Assembly: GCA_965223115.1 (NCBI GenBank)
Contig: OZ244982.1
Coordinates: 2,356,001 to 2,420,000, forward strand
DNA length: 64,000 bases
Source: CBDCUI01 sp965223115
GTDB taxonomy: Bacteria > Pseudomonadota > Gammaproteobacteria > UBA4575
Direction of reading: 5' to 3'
Made by a program: the position numbers and the translations under genes. Shown piece after piece: positions 43,608-52,309 of the stretch. The notes below the pieces were generated by a model. That model was not told the DNA's origin and made no database searches. It saw nothing but the letters and a program-made list of their open reading frames with translations. Numbering within the stretch: position 1 is the first letter of the stretch; each line of letters begins with the position of its first letter.

Positions 43608-44564
43608 TCACACACAGTTTGTTGCATCTGTATGCGTCTGCAAACTGCCAATGATATCTTTTATATGGCGGTGTTTGTTTTGTTCTAAGTATTCAACAAT
43701 ACCATCATTTATTTTTTTACAGCATAAAGGATCATAGAATAACCCGGTACCTACTCCAACAGTTGTGGATCCGGCAATCATAAACTCAATGGCGTCTTTT
43801 TCGTTGGTTACACCACCTTGACCAATGATAGGGATATTGTGAGGCTTGCATACTTGATGCACTTCGTGGACTTTAAGCAATGCGATAGGCTTAATAGCCG
43901 GTCCAGATAAACCTCCTTGGTTATTGTGAATGATGGGTTGCTTCTTATGGATATCAATCGCCATACCCATAACTGTATTAATGACAGCAAAGGCATCACT
44001 GCCCGCTTCTATGCATCGTTTTGCATTGTGTTGAATATCTGTCTGGTTAGGAGAAAGCTTTGTTATTAGTGGTTTATGAGTTACTGCGCGGCAGGCCTCT
44101 ACTACACGCGCCGACATTTCAGGGTCATTACCAAAAGCCACGCCACCCTCTTTAACATTTGGGCAGGAAATATTAATTTCGATGCCATCAATGGGCGAGT
44201 CATCGAACCTGCGTGTAACTTCAATATATTCTTCTACGGTTGACCCTGAAACATTGGCAATAAAACGCGTTTCGGAAAAATCTAACTGCGGCAATATGTT
44301 ATTAACAACATAATCGACACCAGGGTTTTGTAACCCGATGGCATTCAACATGCCCTCTGGTGTTTCCGCGAGTCGATGTGGAGCATTGCCTAAGCGTGGT
44401 TCAAGCGTTGTGCCTTTTAAACACACAGCACCTACATCTTGGTTGGAGAATCCTTCAATACGTGTATATTCTTCACCAAAACCAACACAACCCGAGAGTA
44501 GTACTAAAGGTGAAGTTAGTTCCAGACCGCAAAATTCTAGTTTAAGCTTAGTATTGTTACCCAT
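43608..44564 (-). CDS. pyrD: Dihydroorotate dehydrogenase, class 1 (PyrD-type)
   Basis: 318 residues from the ATG at 44564 (MGNNTKLKLEFCGLEL), the standard N terminus for class 1 enzymes; the frame is open further upstream inside trmL, but without support. FMN-barrel motifs: PLVLLSGCVGFG, CLKGTTLEPRLGN, the catalytic cysteine in INISCPNVKEGG, and GQGGVTNEKDAIEFMIAGSTTVGVGTG. Catalytic Cys and the cytosolic form point to class 1B, which normally needs PyrK; no pyrK is in the window. It makes orotate for pyrimidines. Most gammaproteobacteria use the membrane class 2 enzyme instead, so this may be a secondary or related dehydrogenase. Confidence 0.86.
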   Translation of the reverse strand: MGNNTKLKLEFCGLELTSPLVLLSGCVGFGEEYTRIEGFSNQDVGAVCLKGTTLEPRLGNAPHRLAETPEGMLNAIGLQNPGVDYVVNNILPQLDFSETRFIANVSGSTVEEYIEVTRRFDDSPIDGIEINISCPNVKEGGVAFGNDPEMSARVVEACRAVTHKPLITKLSPNQTDIQHNAKRCIEAGSDAFAVINTVMGMAIDIHKKQPIIHNNQGGLSGPAIKPIALLKVHEVHQVCKPHNIPIIGQGGVTNEKDAIEFMIAGSTTVGVGTGLFYDPLCCKKINDGIVEYLEQNKHRHIKDIIGSLQTHTDATNCV

Positions 44565-45021
44565 GTTTAATGTTGTTTTATTTGAGCCGGAGATTCCTCC
44601 AAATACAGGTAATATCATACGCTTGTGTGCCAATATGGGCTGTGAGCTGCATTTAATTCATCCTTTAGGTTTTCATCTGGAAGAAAAAAAACTGCGCCGC
44701 GCCGGTCTTGATTATCAAGAGTGGGCTAATATCGTTGAGTATCAAAGTTATCAAGCTATGTTGGAGCAACTTACACCTCAACGGATTTTCGCATGTTCTA
44801 CTAAAGGACGCACAAATTACCATACTCCAAGCTATCAGGCAGGGGACACTTTCATATTTGGCCCTGAAACACGTGGGTTACCGAATTCAATTCTTAACCA
44901 ATATTCTCCCGAATCTATTGTACGTATTCCAATGCGTGCAGAATCACGTAGTCTTAATTTAGCCAATGCAGTAAGTATCATTTTATATGAAGCGTGGCGT
45001 CAAAATGATTTTCAAATGTAA
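44563..45021 (+). CDS. trmL: tRNA (cytidine/uridine-2'-O-)-methyltransferase TrmL
   Basis: 152 residues, beginning MFNVVLFEPEIPPNTGNIIR, which matches the true N terminus of E. coli TrmL. SPOUT motifs: CSTKGRTNYHTPSY, FGPETRGLP (SAM knot), and IPMRAESRSLNLANAVSIILYEAWRQ. It methylates the wobble base of tRNA-Leu. Its ATG (44563-44565) shares two bases with the pyrD ATG on the other strand (CATG), so there is no intergenic space. No ribosome-binding site outside the pyrD coding sequence. Confidence 0.94.
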   Translation: MFNVVLFEPEIPPNTGNIIRLCANMGCELHLIHPLGFHLEEKKLRRAGLDYQEWANIVEYQSYQAMLEQLTPQRIFACSTKGRTNYHTPSYQAGDTFIFGPETRGLPNSILNQYSPESIVRIPMRAESRSLNLANAVSIILYEAWRQNDFQM

Positions 45022-45035
45022 TCTGAATGGTTCTA

Positions 45036-46031
45036 TTACATAAATTCTTCTTTCATATCGCGAGCCAGTAACTCTGATATCGCTTGTTTGATTTCAAGTT
45101 GGCCATCCAATACTTGCCATACCCGCTTACATATTGGCATCTCGATTTGATGTTCTTTGGCTACCTCATTGACCACTTGCGCGGCATAAAAGCCTTCAAC
45201 TGCCTGTCCTACTTCTTCCATATATTGCTGTGCCGACTTACCTTGTGCTAATGCCAAACCTAAACGACGATTGCGGGATTGATTATCTGTACAAGTAAGT
45301 ACTAGATCTCCCATGCCAGCTAATCCCATTAATGTTTTAGGATTGGCTCCCAAGGCTTTGCCTAAACGCATCATCTCGGCTAATCCTCTGGTGATCAAGG
45401 CTGCACGTGCATTCGCACCAAAATTTAATCCATCTACAATTCCAGCAGCGATGGCTAAAACATTTTTAATGGTACCGCCTAGTTCGACACCAACTACATC
45501 ATCACTGGCATAGACTCGGAAATTATCGTTATGAAAAAATCTTGCTAATTGTTTAGCGGTGCCTAAATTATCTGCCGCTAGTGATACAGCGGTGGGAGCA
45601 TTATTAGCAACTTCTTTTGCAAATGAAGGGCCAGAAAGTACTGCAGTTTGAATATCTTCACCAAGTACTTCTGTAACAATTTGATGCATCATCATTTTGC
45701 TTTTTCTCTCAAAGCCTTTTGTAGCCCAAACAAATTTAGATGGAAGAGTATGTTGCGAAAGTTTTTCACACACATCGCGCATTGCAAAGCTTGGTACTAC
45801 GGTTAATATAAAATCGACGTCTTTAATAGTAGTTGATAAATCTTGTTCAGCAGTTAAAGAGTCTGGTAATGGGTTGTCAGGAAGATAGCGTAAATTACGG
45901 CGCTCTTTCTGTAACGTTTTAACAAGTTCAATATCACAGTCCCAAACTTTAACAGTGTGCCCATTGCGCGCTAGTTGAATGGCTAATGCTGTTCCCCAAG
46001 AGCCAGCCCCTAGTACTGCAGCGGTTGCCAT
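45036..46031 (-). CDS. gpsA: Glycerol-3-phosphate dehydrogenase (NAD(P)+)
   Basis: 331 residues. N-terminal Rossmann motif VLGAGSWGTALAIQLARNGH; VWATKGFERKS; SGPSFAKEVANNAPTAVSLA; catalytic lysine region GGTIKNVLAIAAGIVDGL; and the GLAGMGDLVLTCTDNQSRNRRLG signature. It makes sn-glycerol 3-phosphate for phospholipids. Last gene of the rhodanese-grxC-secB-gpsA unit, as in E. coli; two bases after secB. Confidence 0.97.
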   Translation of the reverse strand: MATAAVLGAGSWGTALAIQLARNGHTVKVWDCDIELVKTLQKERRNLRYLPDNPLPDSLTAEQDLSTTIKDVDFILTVVPSFAMRDVCEKLSQHTLPSKFVWATKGFERKSKMMMHQIVTEVLGEDIQTAVLSGPSFAKEVANNAPTAVSLAADNLGTAKQLARFFHNDNFRVYASDDVVGVELGGTIKNVLAIAAGIVDGLNFGANARAALITRGLAEMMRLGKALGANPKTLMGLAGMGDLVLTCTDNQSRNRRLGLALAQGKSAQQYMEEVGQAVEGFYAAQVVNEVAKEHQIEMPICKRVWQVLDGQLEIKQAISELLARDMKEEFM

Positions 46032-46033
46032 AA

Positions 46034-46498
46034 TTAGTGTGTGACCTGGTCAGGATTAGATTCTTGTTCTTTCAATGCATTTTGGTGTTGTTGATATAAA
46101 GCATCGAAATTAACTGGATTAAGTAATAGCTGCGGAAAGCCGCCTTTAGCAATCAGTTCTGCTATTACTTCCCTTGCAAATGGGAATAATATATTTGGGC
46201 AGTAACTTCCAAGTAATTGACCATGTTGTTCTTCTTTGAAGTTTTCTAGTAAAAATATTCCAGCTTGTTTAACTTCAACTAAAAAAGCAGTTGTTTCTTC
46301 CTGTTTGGCTGTTACTGTAATCGTAATTCCAACTTCATAAATATTTTTGTCTAGCTTGGAATTTTCGGTTTGAATATGAACATCTGTTTTAGGATTCCAT
46401 TGCGTAGTGAAAATTTTTGGAGAGTTTGGCGTTTCAAAAGAAATATCTTTTACATAGATTTTTTGGATTTCAAATTTTTGTGTTTCTTCGTTTGCCAT
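46034..46498 (-). CDS. secB: Protein-export chaperone SecB
   Basis: 154 residues. Motifs FEIQKIYVKDISFETPNSP, EVGITITVTAKQEETTAFLVEVKQAGIF, LLGSYCPNILFPFAREVI and GGFPQLLLNPVNFDALYQQ are diagnostic. SecB holds preproteins unfolded and passes them to SecA; it forms a tetramer in the cytoplasm. It lies between grxC and gpsA as in enteric bacteria. Confidence 0.98.
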   Translation of the reverse strand: MANEETQKFEIQKIYVKDISFETPNSPKIFTTQWNPKTDVHIQTENSKLDKNIYEVGITITVTAKQEETTAFLVEVKQAGIFLLENFKEEQHGQLLGSYCPNILFPFAREVIAELIAKGGFPQLLLNPVNFDALYQQHQNALKEQESNPDQVTH

Positions 46499-46526
46499 GA
46501 GTAAAAATTTGCTGTCAGTAAATTAA

Positions 46527-46787
46527 TTATTGTGATAGTAACTCGTCTAATTTACCTGCATGGTTTAACTCAGAAAGATCATCAAAACCACCGACATGAT
46601 AATCTCCTATAAATATTTGTGGCACAGTTCGACGTTGTGTGCGAGACACCATCTCATCACGTAATGCAGGATCCTCATCAACATTAATTTCAATATATTT
46701 GGCATCTTTATTGTCTAATAGTTTCTTTGCAGCGTTACAGTAAGCGCAACGATTGCCAGTATAAATTGTAATATTTGTCTCTTTCAT
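46527..46787 (-). CDS. grxC: Glutaredoxin 3
   Basis: 86 residues. Active site CAYC at 14-17 (commonly CPYC), then TVPQIFIGDYHVGGFDDL with the cis-proline and glutathione-binding residues. Glutathione-dependent thiol-disulfide reductase. Fits the E. coli order yibN-grxC-secB-gpsA. Ala replacing Pro in the active site may shift its redox potential. Confidence 0.96.
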   Translation of the reverse strand: MKETNITIYTGNRCAYCNAAKKLLDNKDAKYIEINVDEDPALRDEMVSRTQRRTVPQIFIGDYHVGGFDDLSELNHAGKLDELLSQ

Positions 46788-46794
46788 AATGGAT

Positions 46795-47220
46795 TTACTT
46801 TTTCGTTATTGGAAGTTGTTCATTAATCCAGGCATTCATGCCACCTTTGAGCTCAAATACTTTTGTATGACTATTTTTTAATAATAGTTTGCATGCCTGC
46901 GCAGAGCGATTACCCATTTTGCAAAATACTAAAATAGGTTTGTCTTTGTCCGTGGTTATTGTGTCTACATTTTGTGTCAGCGAGCTCAATGCAATATGTT
47001 TTGCACCGATTATGCTTCCTTGAACTAGTTCGTTAGCTTCACGCACATCAAGCACCAAGGCATCTTCTTTGTTAATAAGTGATACTGCATCGGCTGGGGA
47101 TAATTGTTTAAACCCCTGAGTTAGTTTACGTAATTCAGTAACGACAATAAGTGCAATTACCGCTACTAAGGCAATAAACAGCATAAAATGTTTGCTAGCA
47201 AAGGCGATATACTCTTCCAT
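46795..47220 (-). CDS. Membrane-anchored rhodanese-domain protein (YibN-like)
   Basis: 141 residues. N-terminal membrane helix (about 11-29), then a rhodanese domain with LVLDVREANELVQGSIIGAKHI and the active-site loop CKMGNRS starting at Cys100. Rhodanese domains carry sulfane sulfur; YibN homologues are linked to membrane biogenesis and sulfur transfer. First gene of the grxC-secB-gpsA unit. A probable persulfide-responsive regulator is encoded just upstream on the same strand, which fits a sulfane-sulfur role. Confidence 0.92.
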   Translation of the reverse strand: MEEYIAFASKHFMLFIALVAVIALIVVTELRKLTQGFKQLSPADAVSLINKEDALVLDVREANELVQGSIIGAKHIALSSLTQNVDTITTDKDKPILVFCKMGNRSAQACKLLLKNSHTKVFELKGGMNAWINEQLPITKK

Positions 47221-47302
47221 CTATATAATGTTCAGATTAAAATTTATTGTTTAAGTGGTGCGGCATATTACCTATGCCTGTCAATGAGTAAAAGGCTTGT
47301 GA

Positions 47303-47638
47303 TCAGATATGATGTGTAGAGCAGAATACCTGTTGCATCATGTCGATTAGCTTGAGTGTACGATCATCGCCTACTCGGTAATATACACGGTTGGCATCTT
47401 TTCGAGAGGCTAAAATGCCTTTATCACGTAGAATTGCTAGATGTTGCGAGATATTGCTCTGTGAGGTGCCTACGTTATCGACGATATCCTGTACACTGAT
47501 TTCACGTTCACCTAAAACACATAGGATTTTTAAACGCAAAGGGTGTGACATCGCTTTCAGTGAACGAGATGCCTGTTCAATGTCCTCTTCTTTATGGATG
47601 AGTTCTTCTGCAGTTACGCTCATAATGTCATGATCCAA
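47303..47638 (-). CDS. ArsR-family regulator, YgaV/SqrR/BigR-like
   Basis: 111 residues. Winged helix with SLKAMSHPLRLKILCVLGE, TSQSNISQHLAILRDKGILASRKDANRVYYRV. Two cysteines, Cys40 in the ILCVLG helix and Cys106 near the C terminus (VFCSTHH), match the pair that forms a tetrasulfide in persulfide-sensing YgaV, SqrR and BigR; the ELCVCDL metal site of true ArsR is absent. It lies 82 bases upstream of the rhodanese gene, same strand, so it could control that unit in response to sulfane sulfur. The sensing role is inference from the cysteine pattern. Confidence 0.85.
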   Translation of the reverse strand: MDHDIMSVTAEELIHKEEDIEQASRSLKAMSHPLRLKILCVLGEREISVQDIVDNVGTSQSNISQHLAILRDKGILASRKDANRVYYRVGDDRTLKLIDMMQQVFCSTHHI

Positions 47639-47751
47639 GATTGTTGTCAGCAGTTTCTTCCATGTGTATTTATATCTCTATAGTATAGGCTAATATTATA
47701 AATGTCTAATACGTTAATAAACTATATAAATCAATATGTTATATAACTATT

Positions 47752-48975
47752 ATGTTAACAACAGCTTTTTTATATGCTAACTTAAAGCCAAATTTGAACT
47801 TTTTTATACGCGTTTTATTAGGGTTTGTTATATGCATTTTGATGGTAATGCAGACAATTCTTGCAGCAAATTCACAACAAGAGGCTGAGCAAAAGCTAAC
47901 CAAAATACGGGCACAGATCCAAAAAAGCCAACAGAAATTAGAAAAAGAACGTGGTGAACTGGGTCAGCTTGAAAAAAACCTTAGGGAAAGCGAACAACAA
48001 ATAGGTCAATTAAATCAGCTGCTCAAGAAGACAGAAGCAGAATTAGGAGATTCTCGAAATCGTATAAAAGAGCTCGAGGTACAAAAACAAGGGCTAAATA
48101 AACAATTGTCTAAACACCATAAAATTTTACATGCGCAGATCAGGTCAGAATATTTGCATGGTGGTCAAGAGAAGTTAAAGCTACTTCTAAATCAACAAGA
48201 GCCAACAATGTTAGCCCGCGATTTAGTTTATTACGATTATTTACATCGTGCGCGTTTAAATGAAATCGAGAAAGTATCGCAAATTTTGCAATCTATAAAA
48301 GATGTGCATATTGATATCAAAGAACAAAAGGAATTAACTGTTCAATCTAAAAATAAACTATTAGTTGAGAAGCAGTCTTTAGAACAGCAACAAGATAAGC
48401 GAAAATCTGTGTTAGCTAAGCTCAATGTTAGTGTATCTTCCGAACAAGAGAAATTATCTAATCTAGAAAAGGATGAGATCCAGCTAAAAGAGCTTATTAA
48501 GAATTTACGTGAAGCTTTAGTAAACATACCTGTTATTGATGAAGGCCAGGGGTTTTCGGCATTAAGAGGTAAATTGTATTGGCCAGTTGTTGGTAAACCA
48601 ACTAATACGTTCGGACAAAAGCGTAATGTTGCACGTAGCAAACTAAATTGGCAGGGTGTTTTTATCCCCAGTAATGAAGGGAATAATGTGCGTAGTATTT
48701 ATCATGGCAGGGTCGCTTTTGCTGAATGGATGCGTGGCTTAGGGCTATTGATTATTATTGATCACGGCGATGGATTTATGAGTTTGTATGGGCATAATCA
48801 AAGCCTATATAAACAGCCTGGAGAATGGGTTGAGGCAGGGGACTTAATTGCTACAGTGGGTAACAGTGGCGGGAATGTCAGATCTGGACTATATTTTGAA
48901 ATACGTAAACAAGGTAAACCGATAAATCCAGCCAAATGGTGCACTAAACCCGCCTCTGCCACTCGTCCTGGGTAG
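47752..48975 (+). CDS. envC: Murein hydrolase activator EnvC
   Basis: 407 residues. N-terminal export signal (about 19-39, cleavage after LAA), long coiled coil (about 40-265, QEAEQKLTKIRAQIQKSQQ onward), and a C-terminal LytM domain (about 285-400). The zinc ligands are lost: LYFEIRKQGKPINP has Tyr where active M23 enzymes have His, and the H-x3-D motif is missing. Degenerate LytM is the mark of EnvC, which activates AmiA/AmiB at the septum. Neighbours ctpA and yibQ match other gammaproteobacteria. Confidence 0.93.
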   Translation: MLTTAFLYANLKPNLNFFIRVLLGFVICILMVMQTILAANSQQEAEQKLTKIRAQIQKSQQKLEKERGELGQLEKNLRESEQQIGQLNQLLKKTEAELGDSRNRIKELEVQKQGLNKQLSKHHKILHAQIRSEYLHGGQEKLKLLLNQQEPTMLARDLVYYDYLHRARLNEIEKVSQILQSIKDVHIDIKEQKELTVQSKNKLLVEKQSLEQQQDKRKSVLAKLNVSVSSEQEKLSNLEKDEIQLKELIKNLREALVNIPVIDEGQGFSALRGKLYWPVVGKPTNTFGQKRNVARSKLNWQGVFIPSNEGNNVRSIYHGRVAFAEWMRGLGLLIIIDHGDGFMSLYGHNQSLYKQPGEWVEAGDLIATVGNSGGNVRSGLYFEIRKQGKPINPAKWCTKPASATRPG

Positions 48976-49213
48976 ACTGGGGTCCTTGATAATGCTCCGA
49001 TAGTCGGTTTTGCGATGTTTTGTGACACGTTTTTGGCAATATATATAGTGATGACAGGGTAATTTAAGTAGTTCAATCATAGTTTGGAACCTTTTTTACG
49101 TGATACATCCCTAAAATAAATAGAGGCTACAAGTATTGGTATTGCGAATCTATTTTTTCCTTTCATAATGGTGGCTATGTGTAAGTGGAAAAAAACAGTT
49201 TAGGAGAATCTTC

Positions 49214-50536
49214 ATGAAATATAAGCACCCTATGAGTATCGGCATTTTGCTGGGTGTGGTATTTGGCCTTACCTTGAGCACAGCGCATAACGTCTGGGCC
49301 GAAAAGCAAAAGGTTGCAACCTTGCCACTTGAAGATTTACGTGTATTTACAGATGTGTATGCACGCATTAAACAAGATTACGTAACTGAGGTAGAAGATA
49401 GCGAACTATTGCAAAATGCCATACGAGGCATGTTGTCAGGTCTTGACCCTCATTCCGCATTTTTAGATGAAGAACAGTTTCGTGAATTACAAATTGGTAC
49501 GTCGGGAGAGTTTGGTGGATTAGGTATTGAAGTAGGGATGGAAAATGGCTTTGTAAAAGTCATTGCGCCGATTGATGATACACCAGCAGAGCGGGCAGGT
49601 GTGAAAGCGGGTGATTTAATCATTAAGCTGGATGACAAATCTGTTAAAGGACTCACTTTAGAAGAAGCTGTAAAGCTTATGCGCGGCAAAAAAGGTTCTA
49701 AGATAGATTTAACTATTGTTCGTGAAGGTGAGGATGCACCTTTAAATATTAATATTACACGTGATGTCATACGTGTGCGTAGTGTTAGAAGTCGTGTTAT
49801 TGAACCTGGTTTTGGTTATGTGCGCATTTCAAATTTTCAATCTAAAACGACTCGGGGTTTGCTAGATGCAATTGAAAACTTAAAAAAGAAAAATGAGGGC
49901 GACCTTAAGGGCTTGGTTTTAGATTTACGTAATAATCCTGGTGGTGTGTTAACAGGGGCTGTTGGTGTTTCTGACGTGTTTTTAGATGATAATAAGCTAA
50001 TTGTTTATACAGAAGGGCGTGTAGAAGATTCTGAGCTTAAATATTCTGCAAGTACTGGAGATTCGTTGGATGGTGCACCATTGGTAATTTTAATAAACCA
50101 AGGTTCAGCATCTGCATCTGAAATTGTTGCTGGCGCTATGCAAGATCACAAACGTGCTACCATTTTAGGTACTACTTCGTTTGGCAAGGGCTCAGTGCAA
50201 ACCATTTTGCCATTGAAAGAAAATGCCGCTTTAAAGTTGACTACAGCGAGGTATTACACGCCATTGGGAAGATCAATTCAAAGCGAAGGCATCGTTCCGG
50301 ATATTCTTTTAAAAGAAGAGGGCGCGAATGAAGATAAAAACAAAGGTTTTGGTTTGTCAGAAGCAGATTTAGCGGGCCACCTTGAAAATGAAAGTAAAGA
50401 AAAACACAAACCGAGAACACCCAAGCAGGTTGTCACGATTCCAAAAGCTAAAGAGGGTGACATAACGGACTATGCTTTAGATGAGGCATTGAAGATTTTA
50501 AAAGGTATAAACTACACGAGTAATAAAACTACCTAA
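49214..50536 (+). CDS. ctpA: Carboxy-terminal processing protease (S41)
   Basis: 440 residues; AGGAGA before the ATG. Signal peptide (cleavage after VWA), a PDZ domain (about 100-180: GGLGIEVGMENGFVKVIAPID), and the S41 core with LVLDLRNNPGGVL, the catalytic Ser300 in QGSASASE and Lys325 in TSFGKGSVQ, 25 residues apart as in the family. A charged C-terminal tail follows. Periplasmic protease that trims C termini of envelope proteins; often co-encoded with envC. Confidence 0.96.
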   Translation: MKYKHPMSIGILLGVVFGLTLSTAHNVWAEKQKVATLPLEDLRVFTDVYARIKQDYVTEVEDSELLQNAIRGMLSGLDPHSAFLDEEQFRELQIGTSGEFGGLGIEVGMENGFVKVIAPIDDTPAERAGVKAGDLIIKLDDKSVKGLTLEEAVKLMRGKKGSKIDLTIVREGEDAPLNINITRDVIRVRSVRSRVIEPGFGYVRISNFQSKTTRGLLDAIENLKKKNEGDLKGLVLDLRNNPGGVLTGAVGVSDVFLDDNKLIVYTEGRVEDSELKYSASTGDSLDGAPLVILINQGSASASEIVAGAMQDHKRATILGTTSFGKGSVQTILPLKENAALKLTTARYYTPLGRSIQSEGIVPDILLKEEGANEDKNKGFGLSEADLAGHLENESKEKHKPRTPKQVVTIPKAKEGDITDYALDEALKILKGINYTSNKTT

Positions 50537-50551
50537 AAATGTCATCTATTT

Positions 50552-51328
50552 ATGATACGTTTGTTTAAACTGATCATTATCAGTTGGTTTTATTTAATAC
50601 CTTGCCTTAATGCCAGTGCAGATTCGCCTGCCATAGCTATTATTATTGATGACATCGGTAATAACCTTAGAGCTGGTCAGCGCATTATTAATTCAAATTG
50701 GCAAATTACTTGTTCAATTCTTCCTGCACGGCCTTATTCTATTGAATTAGCGCAGTTAGCTCATCGTAATGGTAAAGAGGTCATGGTGCATTTGCCCATG
50801 CAAGCTAAAAAATCACAAACCTTAGGTCATGGTGCATTGACAGCGGCTATGGATAAAAAAGATTTTGAGTTTACTGTGAATACGAGCATCGATGCGGTTC
50901 CGTACGCGCAAGGAATCAATAATCATATGGGTAGTCTGTTGACTCAACATAAAGATCATATGGACTTGCTTATGCAAACAATTGCAAATCGTGATGACTA
51001 TTTGTTTTTTGTAGATAGTAAAACCACAGCGAGTACATTAGCTGGAAATATTGCCAATCAATATCATATTCCAAATTTAGTACGGGATGTATTTCTTGAT
51101 TCACAGTCTCATGATCATAAATTTGTAAGGGCACAGATGGAACAGCTTATACACATCGCTAAGCGTAAAGGTTTTGCCTTGGCGATAGGACACCCACATG
51201 ACTCAACAATAGCAGTGTTAAATCAAGAGCTATCCAAACTAAGTGAGGAAAATATAAAATTAGTAACTGTCAGTGAACTTATTAAAATTTCAATACGAAA
51301 AAAATGGCGAACGTACTCATCCCTTTAG
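50552..51328 (+). CDS. yibQ: Divergent polysaccharide deacetylase family protein (YibQ)
   Basis: 258 residues with a signal peptide (cleavage after ASA). Family motifs IAIIIDDIGNN with the first Asp pair, VMVHLPMQAKK, GINNHMGSLLT, FFVDSKTTASTLA and AIGHPHDST. It has the NodB-like fold with retained Asp/His residues; the substrate is not known. Third gene of the envC-ctpA-yibQ set. Its end overlaps the yajL start by 25 bases. Confidence 0.92.
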   Translation: MIRLFKLIIISWFYLIPCLNASADSPAIAIIIDDIGNNLRAGQRIINSNWQITCSILPARPYSIELAQLAHRNGKEVMVHLPMQAKKSQTLGHGALTAAMDKKDFEFTVNTSIDAVPYAQGINNHMGSLLTQHKDHMDLLMQTIANRDDYLFFVDSKTTASTLAGNIANQYHIPNLVRDVFLDSQSHDHKFVRAQMEQLIHIAKRKGFALAIGHPHDSTIAVLNQELSKLSEENIKLVTVSELIKISIRKKWRTYSSL

Positions 51329-51858
51329 CCCAAGGTTGTGAAGAATTAGAAGCAGTTACGATTATTGACCTGTTGCGTCGAGCTGAAATCAATGTTGTGA
51401 CAGCAGGTTTAGATGATCAACTCATCACGGCTTCACGTGGCACAAAGATTATTGCAGACACCACTCTTGATGAAGTTAAGAATCAAGACTTTGATATGGT
51501 GGTTTTGCCGGGAGGTTTACCTGGTGCAGATAATCTGAATGCAGATGAAAGAATCCATGTGATATTAAAACATGCTGTGGATAATAAAAAATATGTAGGG
51601 GCAATATGTGCAGCACCTAAAGTATTAGCGAGTGCAAATTTGCTTGATAATAAAAAGGCAACAGCTTATCCAGGTGTTTTAGAGGAACTGAATTTAAAGG
51701 CTATTGAGATTACGGGTTCTGCAGTGCAGCAAGATGGAAAAGTTATTACTTCACGTGGTCCAGGGACTGCAATGGATTTTGCTTTAGACATAATTACATG
51801 TTTGGTGGGCAATGAAAAACGTAAGCAAGTAGAAAAAGCTTTACAAAGACCTAATTAG
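51304..51858 (+). CDS. yajL: DJ-1/PfpI family protein YajL
   Basis: 184 residues. VLIPLAQGCEELEAVTIIDLLRRA with the conserved Glu15, and the nucleophile elbow GAICAAPKVLA with Cys102, then SRGPGTAMDFAL. YajL-type proteins act in oxidative-stress protection, as chaperone or glyoxalase/deglycase. The start lies inside yibQ, an unusually long overlap (25 bases), which suggests translational coupling. Confidence 0.93.
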   Translation: MANVLIPLAQGCEELEAVTIIDLLRRAEINVVTAGLDDQLITASRGTKIIADTTLDEVKNQDFDMVVLPGGLPGADNLNADERIHVILKHAVDNKKYVGAICAAPKVLASANLLDNKKATAYPGVLEELNLKAIEITGSAVQQDGKVITSRGPGTAMDFALDIITCLVGNEKRKQVEKALQRPN

Positions 51859-52004
51859 TTTAATTTTTTATTTTTAAAGATAATTGGTAGGCATGCCTTG
51901 ATGTAAGGGGAAATGCATTGTGAATTGCGTGATCGAGTTCACGTATATCTTAAAGTTTGCTACTTAAAATATATACCCATAAGCTTACAAGGATGCAAGC
52001 TTTC

Positions 52005-52034
52005 AACCCACGGCTCGGAAGCCGTGGGTTTTTT
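52005..52034 (+). terminator. Strong terminator-type hairpin downstream of yajL
   Basis: AACCCACGGCT pairs perfectly with AGCCGTGGGTT over 11 bases around the tetraloop CGGA, followed by a T-run. It ends the envC-ctpA-yibQ-yajL unit. It could alternatively be the end hairpin of an IS200/IS605-like remnant. Confidence 0.85.
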
Positions 52035-52309
52035 ATTTCAGCTATAGACAATTTACTATATTGCTCCCTGTCCCTATTAGCCTTAATAACTGTAAGGTCT
52101 CTCTCTTTTTCTCCTGGATCTATAAGCGCAAATAAGCTGTTAATTGATATATTTCATAAAAAACTTACCATTTAGCAAAGACATAGCAAGATATATTTTT
52201 TCTTTTTGGAACAAGAATTTACTTATAGAACCTAATACAATAAAGGTACACTAAGTAGTGTGCTCAAATGGGCAAAAATGAATAATTAATAAAACAGATC
52301 GCGATAAAT

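Noticed and set aside
51957..52175. 72-codon ORF downstream of yajL
   Set aside because: It reads straight through a strong terminator hairpin, has no ribosome-binding site and shows no protein family.
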